DNA of 64,000 nt from Aminobacter sp. AP02 (lineage in GTDB: Bacteria > Pseudomonadota > Alphaproteobacteria > Rhizobiales > Rhizobiaceae). Below, piece after piece: positions 7,048 through 14,530 of the stretch (the first letter of the stretch is position 1; each line of letters opens with the position of its first letter). The notes beneath the pieces were generated by a model. The model did no database searches and was not told the DNA's origin. It saw only the letters and a program-made list of their open reading frames with translations. The DNA lies in assembly GCF_003148805.1 (NCBI RefSeq), contig NZ_QGGX01000015.1, positions 84,510 to 148,509 of the forward strand. The letters run 5' to 3'. The position numbers and the translations under genes were made by a program.

Positions 7048-7166
7048 TTGCCTTAATCAGCAGATCGGCCAGGTTTGAGGGATGTCCCGCTGTTCTTCGA
7101 TGCGTTCGGCGTCGGTCATGGGGTGTCCTAACTCGCTGTCAATTGTCTGCAGCTACACGCTCGGCG

Positions 7167-8285
7167 ATGACGACTATCAATATTTCCCGTCGAGAACTCT
7201 ACGAAAAGGTCTGGGCCGCTCCACTGCAAAAAGTCGCGGATGCCCTCGACTGCGACTACTGGCGGTTGAGAGCGGCCTGCATCGAACGGCATGTCCCTCT
7301 CCCGCCAAAAGGCTACTGGATGAAGGTAGCTCACGGGAAAGCACTCCCTGAGCGTCCGGCTCTTCCCGACCATCCTAGTGGGTATAACGCGGTACCGCTT
7401 CACGTTGGTGATGCGGCCGAGAAAGCGCAGATCGCGGCCCGACGTTCGCTTGCGCAAGAGATCGTCGAATCGCTTGGCCCCATCAGAGTTCCATCTCGCC
7501 TGGTCAACCCCCATCCCGCAGTTGCCGAGATAATCGCAGATCCGTCTCGTTGGCCAATCCCGCGCGAGATGCGCGCTGCTCTGACCAAACCTCCGAGCGA
7601 TTGCCTTCGGCGCGCGTTCCGTTTCTTAAATGTTATTGCTCGGGCCGAGGCGCAGGGCTTTACGGTTCGCGGAGGGGCAGACGGTGGTCTGATTATTTCG
7701 TCTGAGTATCGCAACACGACCATTCGCGTACGAGAAAAGCTGAAGCGGGTAGCAATTCAGCTGCCGAGAGATCCACATGATCGCTATGCAGATCTAACGT
7801 CAAAGAACCGGTCGGACGATGGCTACCAACTGCAACCAAGCGGTTTGCTGGAAATCCAGCTTTACGGTGGTAAGTGGGCTGAGGAGCCCAAGGACGACTT
7901 GGAGGCCAGCCTTCCGCACTTGATTGCGCGTCTCGTCAGCGACCGTGAGTATGACAAAGAACGGGCTGCATCGGCTGCGGAGCGGGAGCGGCTTCGCCAG
8001 ATAGAGTCGCGCAAGCGGGCAAAAGCGAAGAAGATCGCGGATCAAGAGGCGTTGGCCTTTGGCGAGTTCCTCGAGATGTCTGTTCGTTGGACAGCGACGA
8101 CCCAAGCGCGTGCATTCGTTGCCGCCATTGGCGCTGCCGGACCAAGTTCTGCAAACACTTCAACCTTGGAGTGGCTTGTCAGTAAGCTGGATGCGCATGA
8201 TCCCCTACAGGATGGCCCTGACAAAGTGCTCGAAAGGCTCAGTGCGGTGCGAGACGACATAGGAGAGTGGAAGGATATGGACTAG
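7167..8285 (+). CDS. Hypothetical protein with N-terminal helix-turn-helix-like module
   Basis: I start at ATG 7167 (372 aa); a start at 7143 is also open. The N-terminus (SRRELYEKVWAAPLQKVADA, then PLPPKGYWMKVAHGK) matches a recurrent module of uncharacterised proteobacterial proteins that usually reads like ELYExVW ... PxPPxGYWxKxxxGK and resembles a DNA-binding helix pair. The middle has mixed alpha/beta character. Residues about 255-300 form a long basic coiled coil (ERERLRQIESRKRAKAKK). No catalytic motif is visible. Confidence 0.72.
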   Translation: MTTINISRRELYEKVWAAPLQKVADALDCDYWRLRAACIERHVPLPPKGYWMKVAHGKALPERPALPDHPSGYNAVPLHVGDAAEKAQIAARRSLAQEIVESLGPIRVPSRLVNPHPAVAEIIADPSRWPIPREMRAALTKPPSDCLRRAFRFLNVIARAEAQGFTVRGGADGGLIISSEYRNTTIRVREKLKRVAIQLPRDPHDRYADLTSKNRSDDGYQLQPSGLLEIQLYGGKWAEEPKDDLEASLPHLIARLVSDREYDKERAASAAERERLRQIESRKRAKAKKIADQEALAFGEFLEMSVRWTATTQARAFVAAIGAAGPSSANTSTLEWLVSKLDAHDPLQDGPDKVLERLSAVRDDIGEWKDMD

Positions 8286-8381
8286 GGCGTCGAAAGCCAT
8301 CGCTTTGTTGTGGATACCGTCGATTGCAGAGGACATTGCATTTGGGGCGTGAGTGAATAGTCCGAGCGATATGGGGCAGCG

Positions 8382-9110
8382 ATGACCGAAACCAAGTCGA
8401 ACACTGGTCCTGGTGGTCTCATCCTCAGTGATGAGGAGAGCAAGGCACTCCAAGAAGTGGCCAAGACCGCAAGCAAATATGAGCAGGCGGCTCGTGAACT
8501 CGGCGCATTCGTCGGGTCCGTAATTGGGCACCCCCTGCGACAGGCCGGTGGTCTATTGGGCGATTCACTTGGAATACTGCGTCTTGAAATGGCCCTCCGA
8601 TACAAGGGGCGAGTAGATCGGATCATGCACGAGCGCGGCTTAAGCGGCCCACAGCGTGAAATTCCCTTATCGGTAGCCTATCCGTTGCTTGAGGCTGCCT
8701 CAATTGAAGAGGACGAGCAGCTTCAGGAAATGTTCGCCCAATTGCTGGTGAATGCGATCGACGGCAATGTCGGGGGGTACATACCAAAATCATTCGTTGA
8801 AACCATTCGCAAGATGTCCCCCTTGGAGGCACTGATCTTGAACCGGATGGTAGATGCACCGCCCACAAGTGTTGGCGATGGGGGCATGATGTACACCGGG
8901 CGCCTGCCGGACGACTATTTAGATAGTCCAGCGGCAATTGACGGAGGAGAGCCGGAACCTAGGGCAGATGTCGCTTTGGCTCTATCATCCCTCATAGCGG
9001 CTGGGTGTGTTGGCGCTATGCTTCGCATGAACGGCTCGTACGACATTGCTGAGGCGCGGGTGACAGAGTTCGGTCAAGCATTGGTGCGGGCCTGCAGATC
9101 GCCTGCGTAG
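8382..9110 (+). CDS. DUF4393 (Abi-alpha type) protein
   Basis: The 242-aa protein has the DUF4393 layout: an N-terminal helical part (EVAKTASKYEQAARELGAFV), a glycine-rich hydrophobic segment (GHPLRQAGGLLGDSLG), and a helical domain with PLLEAASIEEDEQLQEMFAQ and LVNAID, then KMSPLEALIL. Some members are annotated as abortive-infection Abi-alpha proteins and occur in phage-defence or prophage loci. Mechanism is not established for this subgroup. It lies about 100 bases after the previous gene on the same strand. Confidence 0.78.
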   Translation: MTETKSNTGPGGLILSDEESKALQEVAKTASKYEQAARELGAFVGSVIGHPLRQAGGLLGDSLGILRLEMALRYKGRVDRIMHERGLSGPQREIPLSVAYPLLEAASIEEDEQLQEMFAQLLVNAIDGNVGGYIPKSFVETIRKMSPLEALILNRMVDAPPTSVGDGGMMYTGRLPDDYLDSPAAIDGGEPEPRADVALALSSLIAAGCVGAMLRMNGSYDIAEARVTEFGQALVRACRSPA

Positions 9111-9135
9111 GCATTCACTGTTGCTGGCGCGGGGC

Positions 9136-9375
9136 TCAGCCCTGCCGCTCTTTGAGCCTCACGCCAGGGCCATTGCCGTTCTGATCGATGAACATCACGC
9201 CGGCCGCCTCAAGGGCGGCGCGGATGTCACGCAGCGTCCTTTCATAGGGCGTCGACTTTTCAGCTTCGAAATTGGCGAGCGTTGCTCGACCGACTCCCGC
9301 TGCTTCGCAGAGATCGGATTGCGACCATGCTAGCAGGGCACGTGCGGCGCGGCATTGTGCAGCTGTAGTGGGCAT
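9136..9375 (-). CDS. Xre-family helix-turn-helix regulator
   Basis: The 79-aa protein is almost all one HTH domain (CRAARALLAWSQSDLCEAAG, then VGRATLANFE), with a short tail GVMFIDQNGNGPGVRLKE that is common in rhizobial Xre repressors. It is divergent from the next gene, and the gap between them holds repeated TGCATTGA elements that are a likely operator. It probably represses itself and its neighbour. Confidence 0.88.
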   Translation of the reverse strand: MPTTAAQCRAARALLAWSQSDLCEAAGVGRATLANFEAEKSTPYERTLRDIRAALEAAGVMFIDQNGNGPGVRLKERQG

Positions 9376-9396
9376 TATGGCTAACTCGATACTTTT

Positions 9397-9434
9397 TGCA
9401 TTGACTTGGCATCGGACGATGCAATATGCATTGA
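9397..9434 (+). promoter_or_regulatory. Probable promoter and operator between the Xre gene and the next gene
   Basis: TGCATTGA occurs twice as a direct repeat (9397 and 9427, 30 bp or about three helical turns apart), and further ATGCA copies follow up to 9451. TTGACT at 9401 could be a -35 element, with a weak TATGCA -10 at 9425. Together this suits control by the adjacent Xre protein. Confidence 0.5.
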
Positions 9435-9478
9435 GTCATACCAAATGCATCGCATCGACGCAACGAGGAGCCCGCATC

Positions 9479-9829
9479 ATGCTTAACAGCCCGTTACCGC
9501 AGGGAACATACGGACAGTCAGTCACAGACCTGGCTAAGCGCTATCACGCAGTTACGGCTCTCTACGCGATGTGCCCTTGGGTCGACGATGCGATGGACCG
9601 GATATGCGAGGCGGCCGAGATCGTTGAGCATGAGATTTTCAATACGGCTTCCGCTGACTTCAGCGAGATCGCAATCAAGCTCCGCATCCTTGCCGACAAG
9701 GCGGATGATACATCGTCGCTCCATGACATGCAGGGCAGGGTGAGAGACATTGCTGGCGAGTGGGACAGGCTGCTCGGCGTGGGGCAAGCGGCCGTGCATA
9801 AGCTGGACGCCTTCTTGAAGGCCGCTTGA
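9479..9829 (+). CDS. Hypothetical 116-aa helical protein
   Basis: ATG 9479 has a GAGGAG ribosome site; the longer frame from 9272 runs through the operator and the Xre gene and is rejected. The protein is predicted helical with acidic segments (DDAMDRICEAAEIVEHEIF and later LRILADKADDTSS). No motif is recognised. It is paired with the divergent Xre gene and is the last gene before the tRNA-like element. Confidence 0.55.
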   Translation: MLNSPLPQGTYGQSVTDLAKRYHAVTALYAMCPWVDDAMDRICEAAEIVEHEIFNTASADFSEIAIKLRILADKADDTSSLHDMQGRVRDIAGEWDRLLGVGQAAVHKLDAFLKAA

Positions 9830-9836
9830 TCGAATC

Positions 9837-9914
9837 GCCCCTGTACCGGCGCGGGACTTCTAGCCCGTGAGCCGTAATTGGATGATGCGCGTTCGAATCG
9901 CGCCAGGGGCTCCA
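9837..9914 (+). other. tRNA-like element with intact acceptor and T arms but no normal D arm
   Basis: The 78 bases have a perfect 7-bp acceptor stem (GCCCCTG with CAGGGGC), a perfect T arm (GCGCG, TTCGAAT, CGCGC), a T discriminator and an encoded CCA. Between them only five bases fill the D-arm place, and a strong hairpin (CGGG/CCCG core, GGC/GCC outer) replaces the usual D and anticodon arms. Its 8-base loop contains TTCTAG, reminiscent of a tRNA-Arg(UCU) loop. It may be a decayed tRNA, a phage tRNA-like RNA, or one end of an integrated element. Confidence 0.5.
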
Positions 9915-10079
9915 ATCAAAGCTGACAGCTACCAACTGTCGGCAAGGGCCGCACTGAACGCTATTTCGTTTAGTGGCACCACCGGCCCGCTACAATGCCC
10001 AAAGCGGGGAGGGAAAGCGGGGAAGACCCGGCTCGCTTTTCAGAAAATGTAAGGAAAACAAACGCTTAGCCAAATGAAA

Positions 10080-10154
10080 TGGCTCCCCGGGCCGGATTCG
10101 AACCAGCGACCAACCGGTTAACAGCCGGTTGCTCTACCACTGAGCTACCGGGGA
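10080..10154 (-). tRNA. tRNA-Asn (anticodon GTT)
   Basis: The minus strand folds into a full cloverleaf: acceptor TCCCCGG/CCGGGGA, D arm AGCTCAGTGGTAGAGC, anticodon loop CTGTTAA, T arm with GGTTCGAATCC, and encoded CCA. The anticodon GTT reads AAC and AAT. Confidence 0.97.
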
Positions 10155-10354
10155 ACAGCGCTCTCATGTGAACGAGGCGGCGTATAGCAACGGCTTTCCG
10201 ATTTGCAAAGCGCTAATCTGAATTTTTTCGAAGTTTTTCACTGCCAACTTTCTGGTAATTGCCCCGCATGGCGCTCATATGACGGCTTCGCAAGGGGTGC
10301 GGCTGGTTCGCTGCGGCATTCCGGCACAGACCAACGAGCGGAAATGCAGGGCGA

Positions 10355-10618
10355 ATGATCAAACAGAAACCTCAGCAGCCCCCAAGGCGGAAGATTTCGA
10401 TCCTGGGCCGTGAATTCGCCATGCCGCAATCGCGCGGCGTGCGGATCGGGCTTGGGATCGCACTTTGCTTCCTGGGACTGCTCGGCTTCCTGCCCGTGCT
10501 CGGATTCTGGATGGTGCCGCTTGGCCTGCTGATTCTTTCGCACGAATTCCACGTCGTACGCCGCATACGTCGCAGACTGATCGTCTGGTGGGAAAGGCGT
10601 AAGCGTCCGACGAGCTGA
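10355..10618 (+). CDS. Small PGPGW-type membrane protein
   Basis: The 87-aa protein has a basic N-terminus, two membrane helices (about residues 29-48 and 50-65, separated by LPVLGFWMVPLG) and a very basic C-terminus. The turn between the helices resembles the PGPGW motif of small putative transmembrane proteins. Role unknown. It lies between two tRNA genes. Confidence 0.72.
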   Translation: MIKQKPQQPPRRKISILGREFAMPQSRGVRIGLGIALCFLGLLGFLPVLGFWMVPLGLLILSHEFHVVRRIRRRLIVWWERRKRPTS

Positions 10619-10867
10619 CCTTCTGAGCGAATAGGGGCTTGGTCCGGGATTCGGGCGCGTCGCGCCCAAAATGCTCATTGGGTGCGGAGTGCTGCGGCGC
10701 ACGTGTAGCGAGGGGCAGGGCATGCTGATTGTTTCCACGGGTTCGCCTCGACGCCGGCGTTGTCGTTTCCTGTAGGGCACCTGCAAAACCAGCGGGAAAA
10801 AATCTTCCCCGCTTGACGGCGGAATCCTGGCAACCTATTGGAGCCGTGTAGACGCCCGAAGCGGCGA

Positions 10868-10941
10868 GGCCTCGTGGCGGAGTGGTTACGCAGAGGACTG
10901 CAAATCCTTGCACCCCGGTTCGATTCCGGGCGAGGCCTCCA
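10868..10941 (+). tRNA. tRNA-Cys (anticodon GCA)
   Basis: The acceptor GGCCTCG pairs with CGAGGCC, the anticodon loop is CTGCAAA, the T arm contains GGTTCGATTCC, and CCA is encoded. All arms pair well. Confidence 0.96.
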
Positions 10942-11023
10942 GCTTCCTCGGCAACCGCCGCCGAGGACCCATTCGGGTACAGTCAATTTGCGCGTCACGC
11001 GCCGAAGGCGGGCCGGTTTGAAC

Positions 11024-11698
11024 ATGAACGCTGATTTTTCCGAACGTCGTGTGAAGATGGTGGACGGCCAGGTCCGTACCACCGACGTGACCGACGCAGC
11101 CATCTTGTCGGCAATGCTTTCGGTGCCTCGCGAGGCGTTCGTCGACAATGGTCAGCGCGAGCTCGCCTATATCGACGAGGATCGACGCTACGCTGCGACC
11201 GCCGATGCCGATCAGCCACGCTATCTCATGGAGCCGTCGCCTTTCGCAAAGTTGGCGCAGCTGGCTGAGATCAAGTCCAGCGACTTCGTGCTCGATGTCG
11301 GCTGCGGGACAGGTTATTCGTCCGCGGTGCTGTCGCGCCTGGCAAGTTCGGTCGTCGCCTTGGAAAGCGATGCAACGCTTGGCGCGCGCGCTGCGGAAAC
11401 CTTGTCTTCGCTCGGTTATGACAATGTGGTGGTGGTCTCGGGTGCATTGCCTGCCGGCTATCCGTCCGAGGCGCCATACGATGTCATTTTTGTTGGCGGA
11501 AGCGTCGAGCAGGTTCCTGAGAAGCTGCTTGCCCAACTCAAGGAGGGCGGCCGTCTGGTCGCCGTCGAGGGGCGAGGCAATGCTGGTGTAGCGGCAGTTT
11601 ATCTCAAGAACGAAGCGACAGTAACGGCCCGAAAAGCCTTTAATGCGGCAGTTAAGCCACTACCCGGCTTCAATCGTACACGCGAATTTGAGTTCTGA
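11024..11698 (+). CDS. Protein-L-isoaspartate O-methyltransferase family protein
   Basis: Start ATG 11024 (224 aa); the longer frame runs back through tRNA-Cys and is rejected. The SAM-binding motif I is VLDVGCGTGYSSAVLSRL (about residues 88-105), followed by an acidic end to the next strand (VVALESD). The family repairs isoaspartyl residues, but this copy differs from the canonical pcm found at 37294 in the same window and lies directly before tolC. That arrangement is common in rhizobia and may reflect another substrate. Confidence 0.87.
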   Translation: MNADFSERRVKMVDGQVRTTDVTDAAILSAMLSVPREAFVDNGQRELAYIDEDRRYAATADADQPRYLMEPSPFAKLAQLAEIKSSDFVLDVGCGTGYSSAVLSRLASSVVALESDATLGARAAETLSSLGYDNVVVVSGALPAGYPSEAPYDVIFVGGSVEQVPEKLLAQLKEGGRLVAVEGRGNAGVAAVYLKNEATVTARKAFNAAVKPLPGFNRTREFEF

Positions 11699-11863
11699 TC
11701 TCCTTTTTCTTGCGGCGCGTCGTTTGTCGTGATGATCTAACGCCCGGACGAGTGCGACTGATTCCGGACTGATTTGGTCCGATATGGTTGCTTTGGGTCG
11801 GATCCGGCGAGGGGCATTTCAGATTGCCTTCGGGCAGTCCGCCGCAGAATCAATGAGGGACGC

Positions 11864-13243
11864 GTGTTGCCGTTTTTCCGTAAAAGTTTGTTTGCCGTAG
11901 CCTTGGTTTCAGCCACGGCCCTTTCGCCGCTGTCGGCCTCGGCGGAAACAATCCTAGGCGCTCTTTCAAAAGCGTATCAGAACAATTCGGCGCTCAATTC
12001 GGCCCGTGCCGGCGTGCGTGTGACCGACGAAAACGTGGCCATTGCCAAGTCTGGCTGGCGCCCGACCGTAAGCGCCAACGCCGGCATCGACTATACGGCA
12101 ACGCGGCTCTCGGGAGTGACCACCAATCTTTCCGTCGGTGCTTTCGGTGTCGCGATCAATCAGACCCTGTTCGATGGTTTCCAGACCAAGAACAATGTCG
12201 CTGCTGCGGAGTCGCGGGTGAGGGCCTCGAACGAGTCTCTCCGAAACACTGAGCAGACAACGCTGTTCAATGCCGCGACCGCCTATATGGATGTCATTCG
12301 CGATCGCCAGATTGCAGTGCTGACCGAGCGCAATCTCCAGTTCCTGACCGAGCAGGTGCGCGCGGCGCGCTCGCGTTTCGATGTGGGTGAGGGCACGCGC
12401 ACGGACGTGGCTCAGGCCGACGCATCGCGCTCCGCTGCCGTCGCAAGCCTGGCAGCAGCGCGCGCCCAGGCCGAGTCCAGCGCGGCCGTTTACCGCCAGA
12501 TCGTCGGTGACGATCCCAAGAATCTGAAGGCAGCATCACCGGTTGCGAAACTTTTGCCCAAAAGCCTCAACGGGGCGATTGCTATCGCAGCCGAGCAACA
12601 TCCAGCGATTCTCGCGACCGAGTATCTTGTCGACGCTGCCGGGTTCTCGGTGAAGTCGGCGGAAGGCCAGTTGTTGCCGCAAGTGACCGCTCGCGCGGGG
12701 GTTTCGCAGACTTATCGCACCACGTCGCCGGACACCTTGGCCGATGGCAATTCCGCTTCGGCTACCATCGGTGCCACGTTGACCGTGCCCATCTACCAGG
12801 GCGGCCGTGTTGCCGCCCAGGTGCGGCAGCAGAAGGAAACGTTGGGCCAGGCCCGGATCGAGGTCGATGTCAGCCGGGACCAGGTTCGGACGGCTGTGAC
12901 CGCTGCCTGGACACAATACGTTGCGGCACGTGAAAGTGTAGCGGCCAATCGGGCGCTTGTTTCGGCGCAGCAACTTGCGCTCAACGGTGTCATCGAGGAG
13001 CGCAATGTGGGGCAGCGTACGACGCTCGACGTGCTCAACGCGCAGGCCGATGTGATTACGGCCCAGATCAACCTTGCGACATCCGAGCGCGACACGGTCG
13101 TGGCAAGTTACGCCATTCTTTCGGCTACGGGCAGCCTGTCGGTCGATCGGCTTGGGCTCCAGGTCGCAAAGTACGAGCCGAAGGAGCACTACAACGCCGT
13201 CAAGGACAAGTGGTACGGTCTGCGCACGCCCGACGGCCGCTAA
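11864..13243 (+). CDS. tolC: TolC-family outer-membrane efflux/secretion channel
   Basis: Start GTG 11864 with GAGGG upstream gives 459 aa and a clean signal peptide (FFRKSLFAVALVSATALS ending before AET). The body is two repeats of the outer-membrane efflux domain, with the usual long helices and the FDGFQTKNNVAAAESRVRAS and YQGGRVAAQVRQQKET positions that begin each helical hairpin. It forms the trimeric exit duct for type I secretion and RND pumps. A strong terminator follows. Confidence 0.94.
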   Translation: MLPFFRKSLFAVALVSATALSPLSASAETILGALSKAYQNNSALNSARAGVRVTDENVAIAKSGWRPTVSANAGIDYTATRLSGVTTNLSVGAFGVAINQTLFDGFQTKNNVAAAESRVRASNESLRNTEQTTLFNAATAYMDVIRDRQIAVLTERNLQFLTEQVRAARSRFDVGEGTRTDVAQADASRSAAVASLAAARAQAESSAAVYRQIVGDDPKNLKAASPVAKLLPKSLNGAIAIAAEQHPAILATEYLVDAAGFSVKSAEGQLLPQVTARAGVSQTYRTTSPDTLADGNSASATIGATLTVPIYQGGRVAAQVRQQKETLGQARIEVDVSRDQVRTAVTAAWTQYVAARESVAANRALVSAQQLALNGVIEERNVGQRTTLDVLNAQADVITAQINLATSERDTVVASYAILSATGSLSVDRLGLQVAKYEPKEHYNAVKDKWYGLRTPDGR

Positions 13244-13268
13244 TCGTATCGTCCAAGTGACAGTATAG

Positions 13269-13310
13269 ACGGGCGTCTGCTTCGATGAAGCAGACGCCCG
13301 TTTTTGTTTT
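13269..13310 (+). terminator. Rho-independent terminator of tolC
   Basis: A 14-bp perfect stem (ACGGGCGTCTGCTT and its complement) with a 5-base loop is followed by TTTTTGTTTT. Confidence 0.95.
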
Positions 13311-13473
13311 CCGGCAATGCAGCCAAAGTGCAGGGCTGTAATCTGTTGAAATCGGCAGAGCTGTCCAATTGGGGATTCTCGAAGAGGAATCAGTAGGCTA
13401 CGCTTGGGTTCTGATTCGAAGCCCGTTTCAACGGGCGGGTTTGTAACCTGTCACGAAGGCGGCGGATGTGACG

Positions 13474-14235
13474 ATGGCCCAGGCTAACAGCGCTCAACGG
13501 GAACCCTCGATGGAAGAGATTCTCGCTTCCATTCGCAGGATCATCGAAGACAACGACACCGGACGCCGTCCGGCAGTCGATTTCGAGCAGTTGCGCCCGG
13601 AACCTGAAGCCGATGGTGGCGACCGGAACATCATAGAAGTGGAGGCTTTCCGCGCGGAGTTCCAGGCCGCCAAGCCAGCGCCACTCGAGTCCGAACCGGC
13701 AATTGTAGAGCCCGTCGTAGCAAAGCTCGAGACCCCTCGTCGCGACGAGACAAGTGCACCGCTTTGGCCGTCGGTCGAGGCAAAGGCACCGGTAGTCTCT
13801 GATGAGGTCAAGGCACCTGTAGCCGTTGAGGCGCCGGAAGCGGCAGCGGAAGCACCTGTCGTGGCGCGCGCGTCCGCTGCAAGCTGGACACCGAAGTCGA
13901 CTTTGGCCGTCGAGCAGATGGAGCGTCTGGCTGGTCCAGCACGCGAGCCGGAAAAGGTCGAGGTCGCTGTCGCTGCCAAGCCCGCCGAGCCTGTCGTTGC
14001 GGACGAACAGTTGCTTGCGAAGCCGGCGATCCTCTCCGAGCAGGCGGGCCGTCAAGTGTCGGCGGCATTCGGCGAGCTCAATGATGCCTATGCGGCGCGC
14101 AGCCGCAAGTCTTTCGACGACATCGCCGCCGAGATGATGCGGCCGATGCTGCAGGATTGGCTCGACAACAACCTTCCCACACTCGTCGAGCGACTTGTGC
14201 GTGAAGAAATCGAGCGTGTGGCGCGCGGCGCCTGA
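13474..14235 (+). CDS. popZ: PopZ-family polar organizing protein (DUF2497)
   Basis: The 253-aa protein (GTG 13468 is an alternative start) has the conserved N-terminal helix SMEEILASIRRIIEDND, a long Pro/Glu/Ala-rich disordered middle, and a C-terminal oligomerisation domain (KSFDDIAAEMMRPMLQDWLD, then NNLPTLVERLVREEIER). PopZ forms a polar matrix that anchors ParB-parS centromeres and cell-cycle regulators. Its position just before valS is typical of the order. Confidence 0.92.
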   Translation: MAQANSAQREPSMEEILASIRRIIEDNDTGRRPAVDFEQLRPEPEADGGDRNIIEVEAFRAEFQAAKPAPLESEPAIVEPVVAKLETPRRDETSAPLWPSVEAKAPVVSDEVKAPVAVEAPEAAAEAPVVARASAASWTPKSTLAVEQMERLAGPAREPEKVEVAVAAKPAEPVVADEQLLAKPAILSEQAGRQVSAAFGELNDAYAARSRKSFDDIAAEMMRPMLQDWLDNNLPTLVERLVREEIERVARGA

Positions 14236-14530
14236 CGGCCGCCTGCTCGGTAGTATAGCGATACTTCATCCAGGAAATACGATTCTTCGCCAATGGCTTG
14301 CGCTGATTTGTGCTCGGCGTGGGTGAAGTCCGTCGACGGAATCCTGCGCTTTGTCGTAGTCGACGCAGCACTGAAAGCGTGCTCGACCTGCCATGAGCTT
14401 GCCATTCGCCTCGGCAACTATGAAGTTGCACGCGCCCTTGGCGCTGCGCGCGGCGCCAATGGTTGACTCGCTCCCACCCATCCGATTTACACCGGACCAG
14501 TAAAATCCGGACCAAACGGAACCAATTCCG
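14236..14530. other. popZ-valS gap, possible 57-aa ORF
   Basis: A plus-strand frame runs from ATG 14293 to TGA 14466 (57 codons), without a clear ribosome site or family. I see no T-box leader before valS and no clear terminator after popZ. The valS promoter must lie here. Confidence 0.3.

Noticed and set aside
7058..7120. Minus-strand 20-codon frame starting MTDAERIEEQ
   Set aside because: Too short and without recognisable homology, although its start looks protein-like; could be a gene stump.
9272..9478. Upstream extension of the gene at 9479
   Set aside because: It would read through the Xre gene and its operator; ATG 9479 has a strong ribosome site.
14236..14530. T-box or other leader regulating valS
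   Set aside because: No T-box sequence (TGGN-type antiterminator region) or attenuator hairpin with T run is visible.
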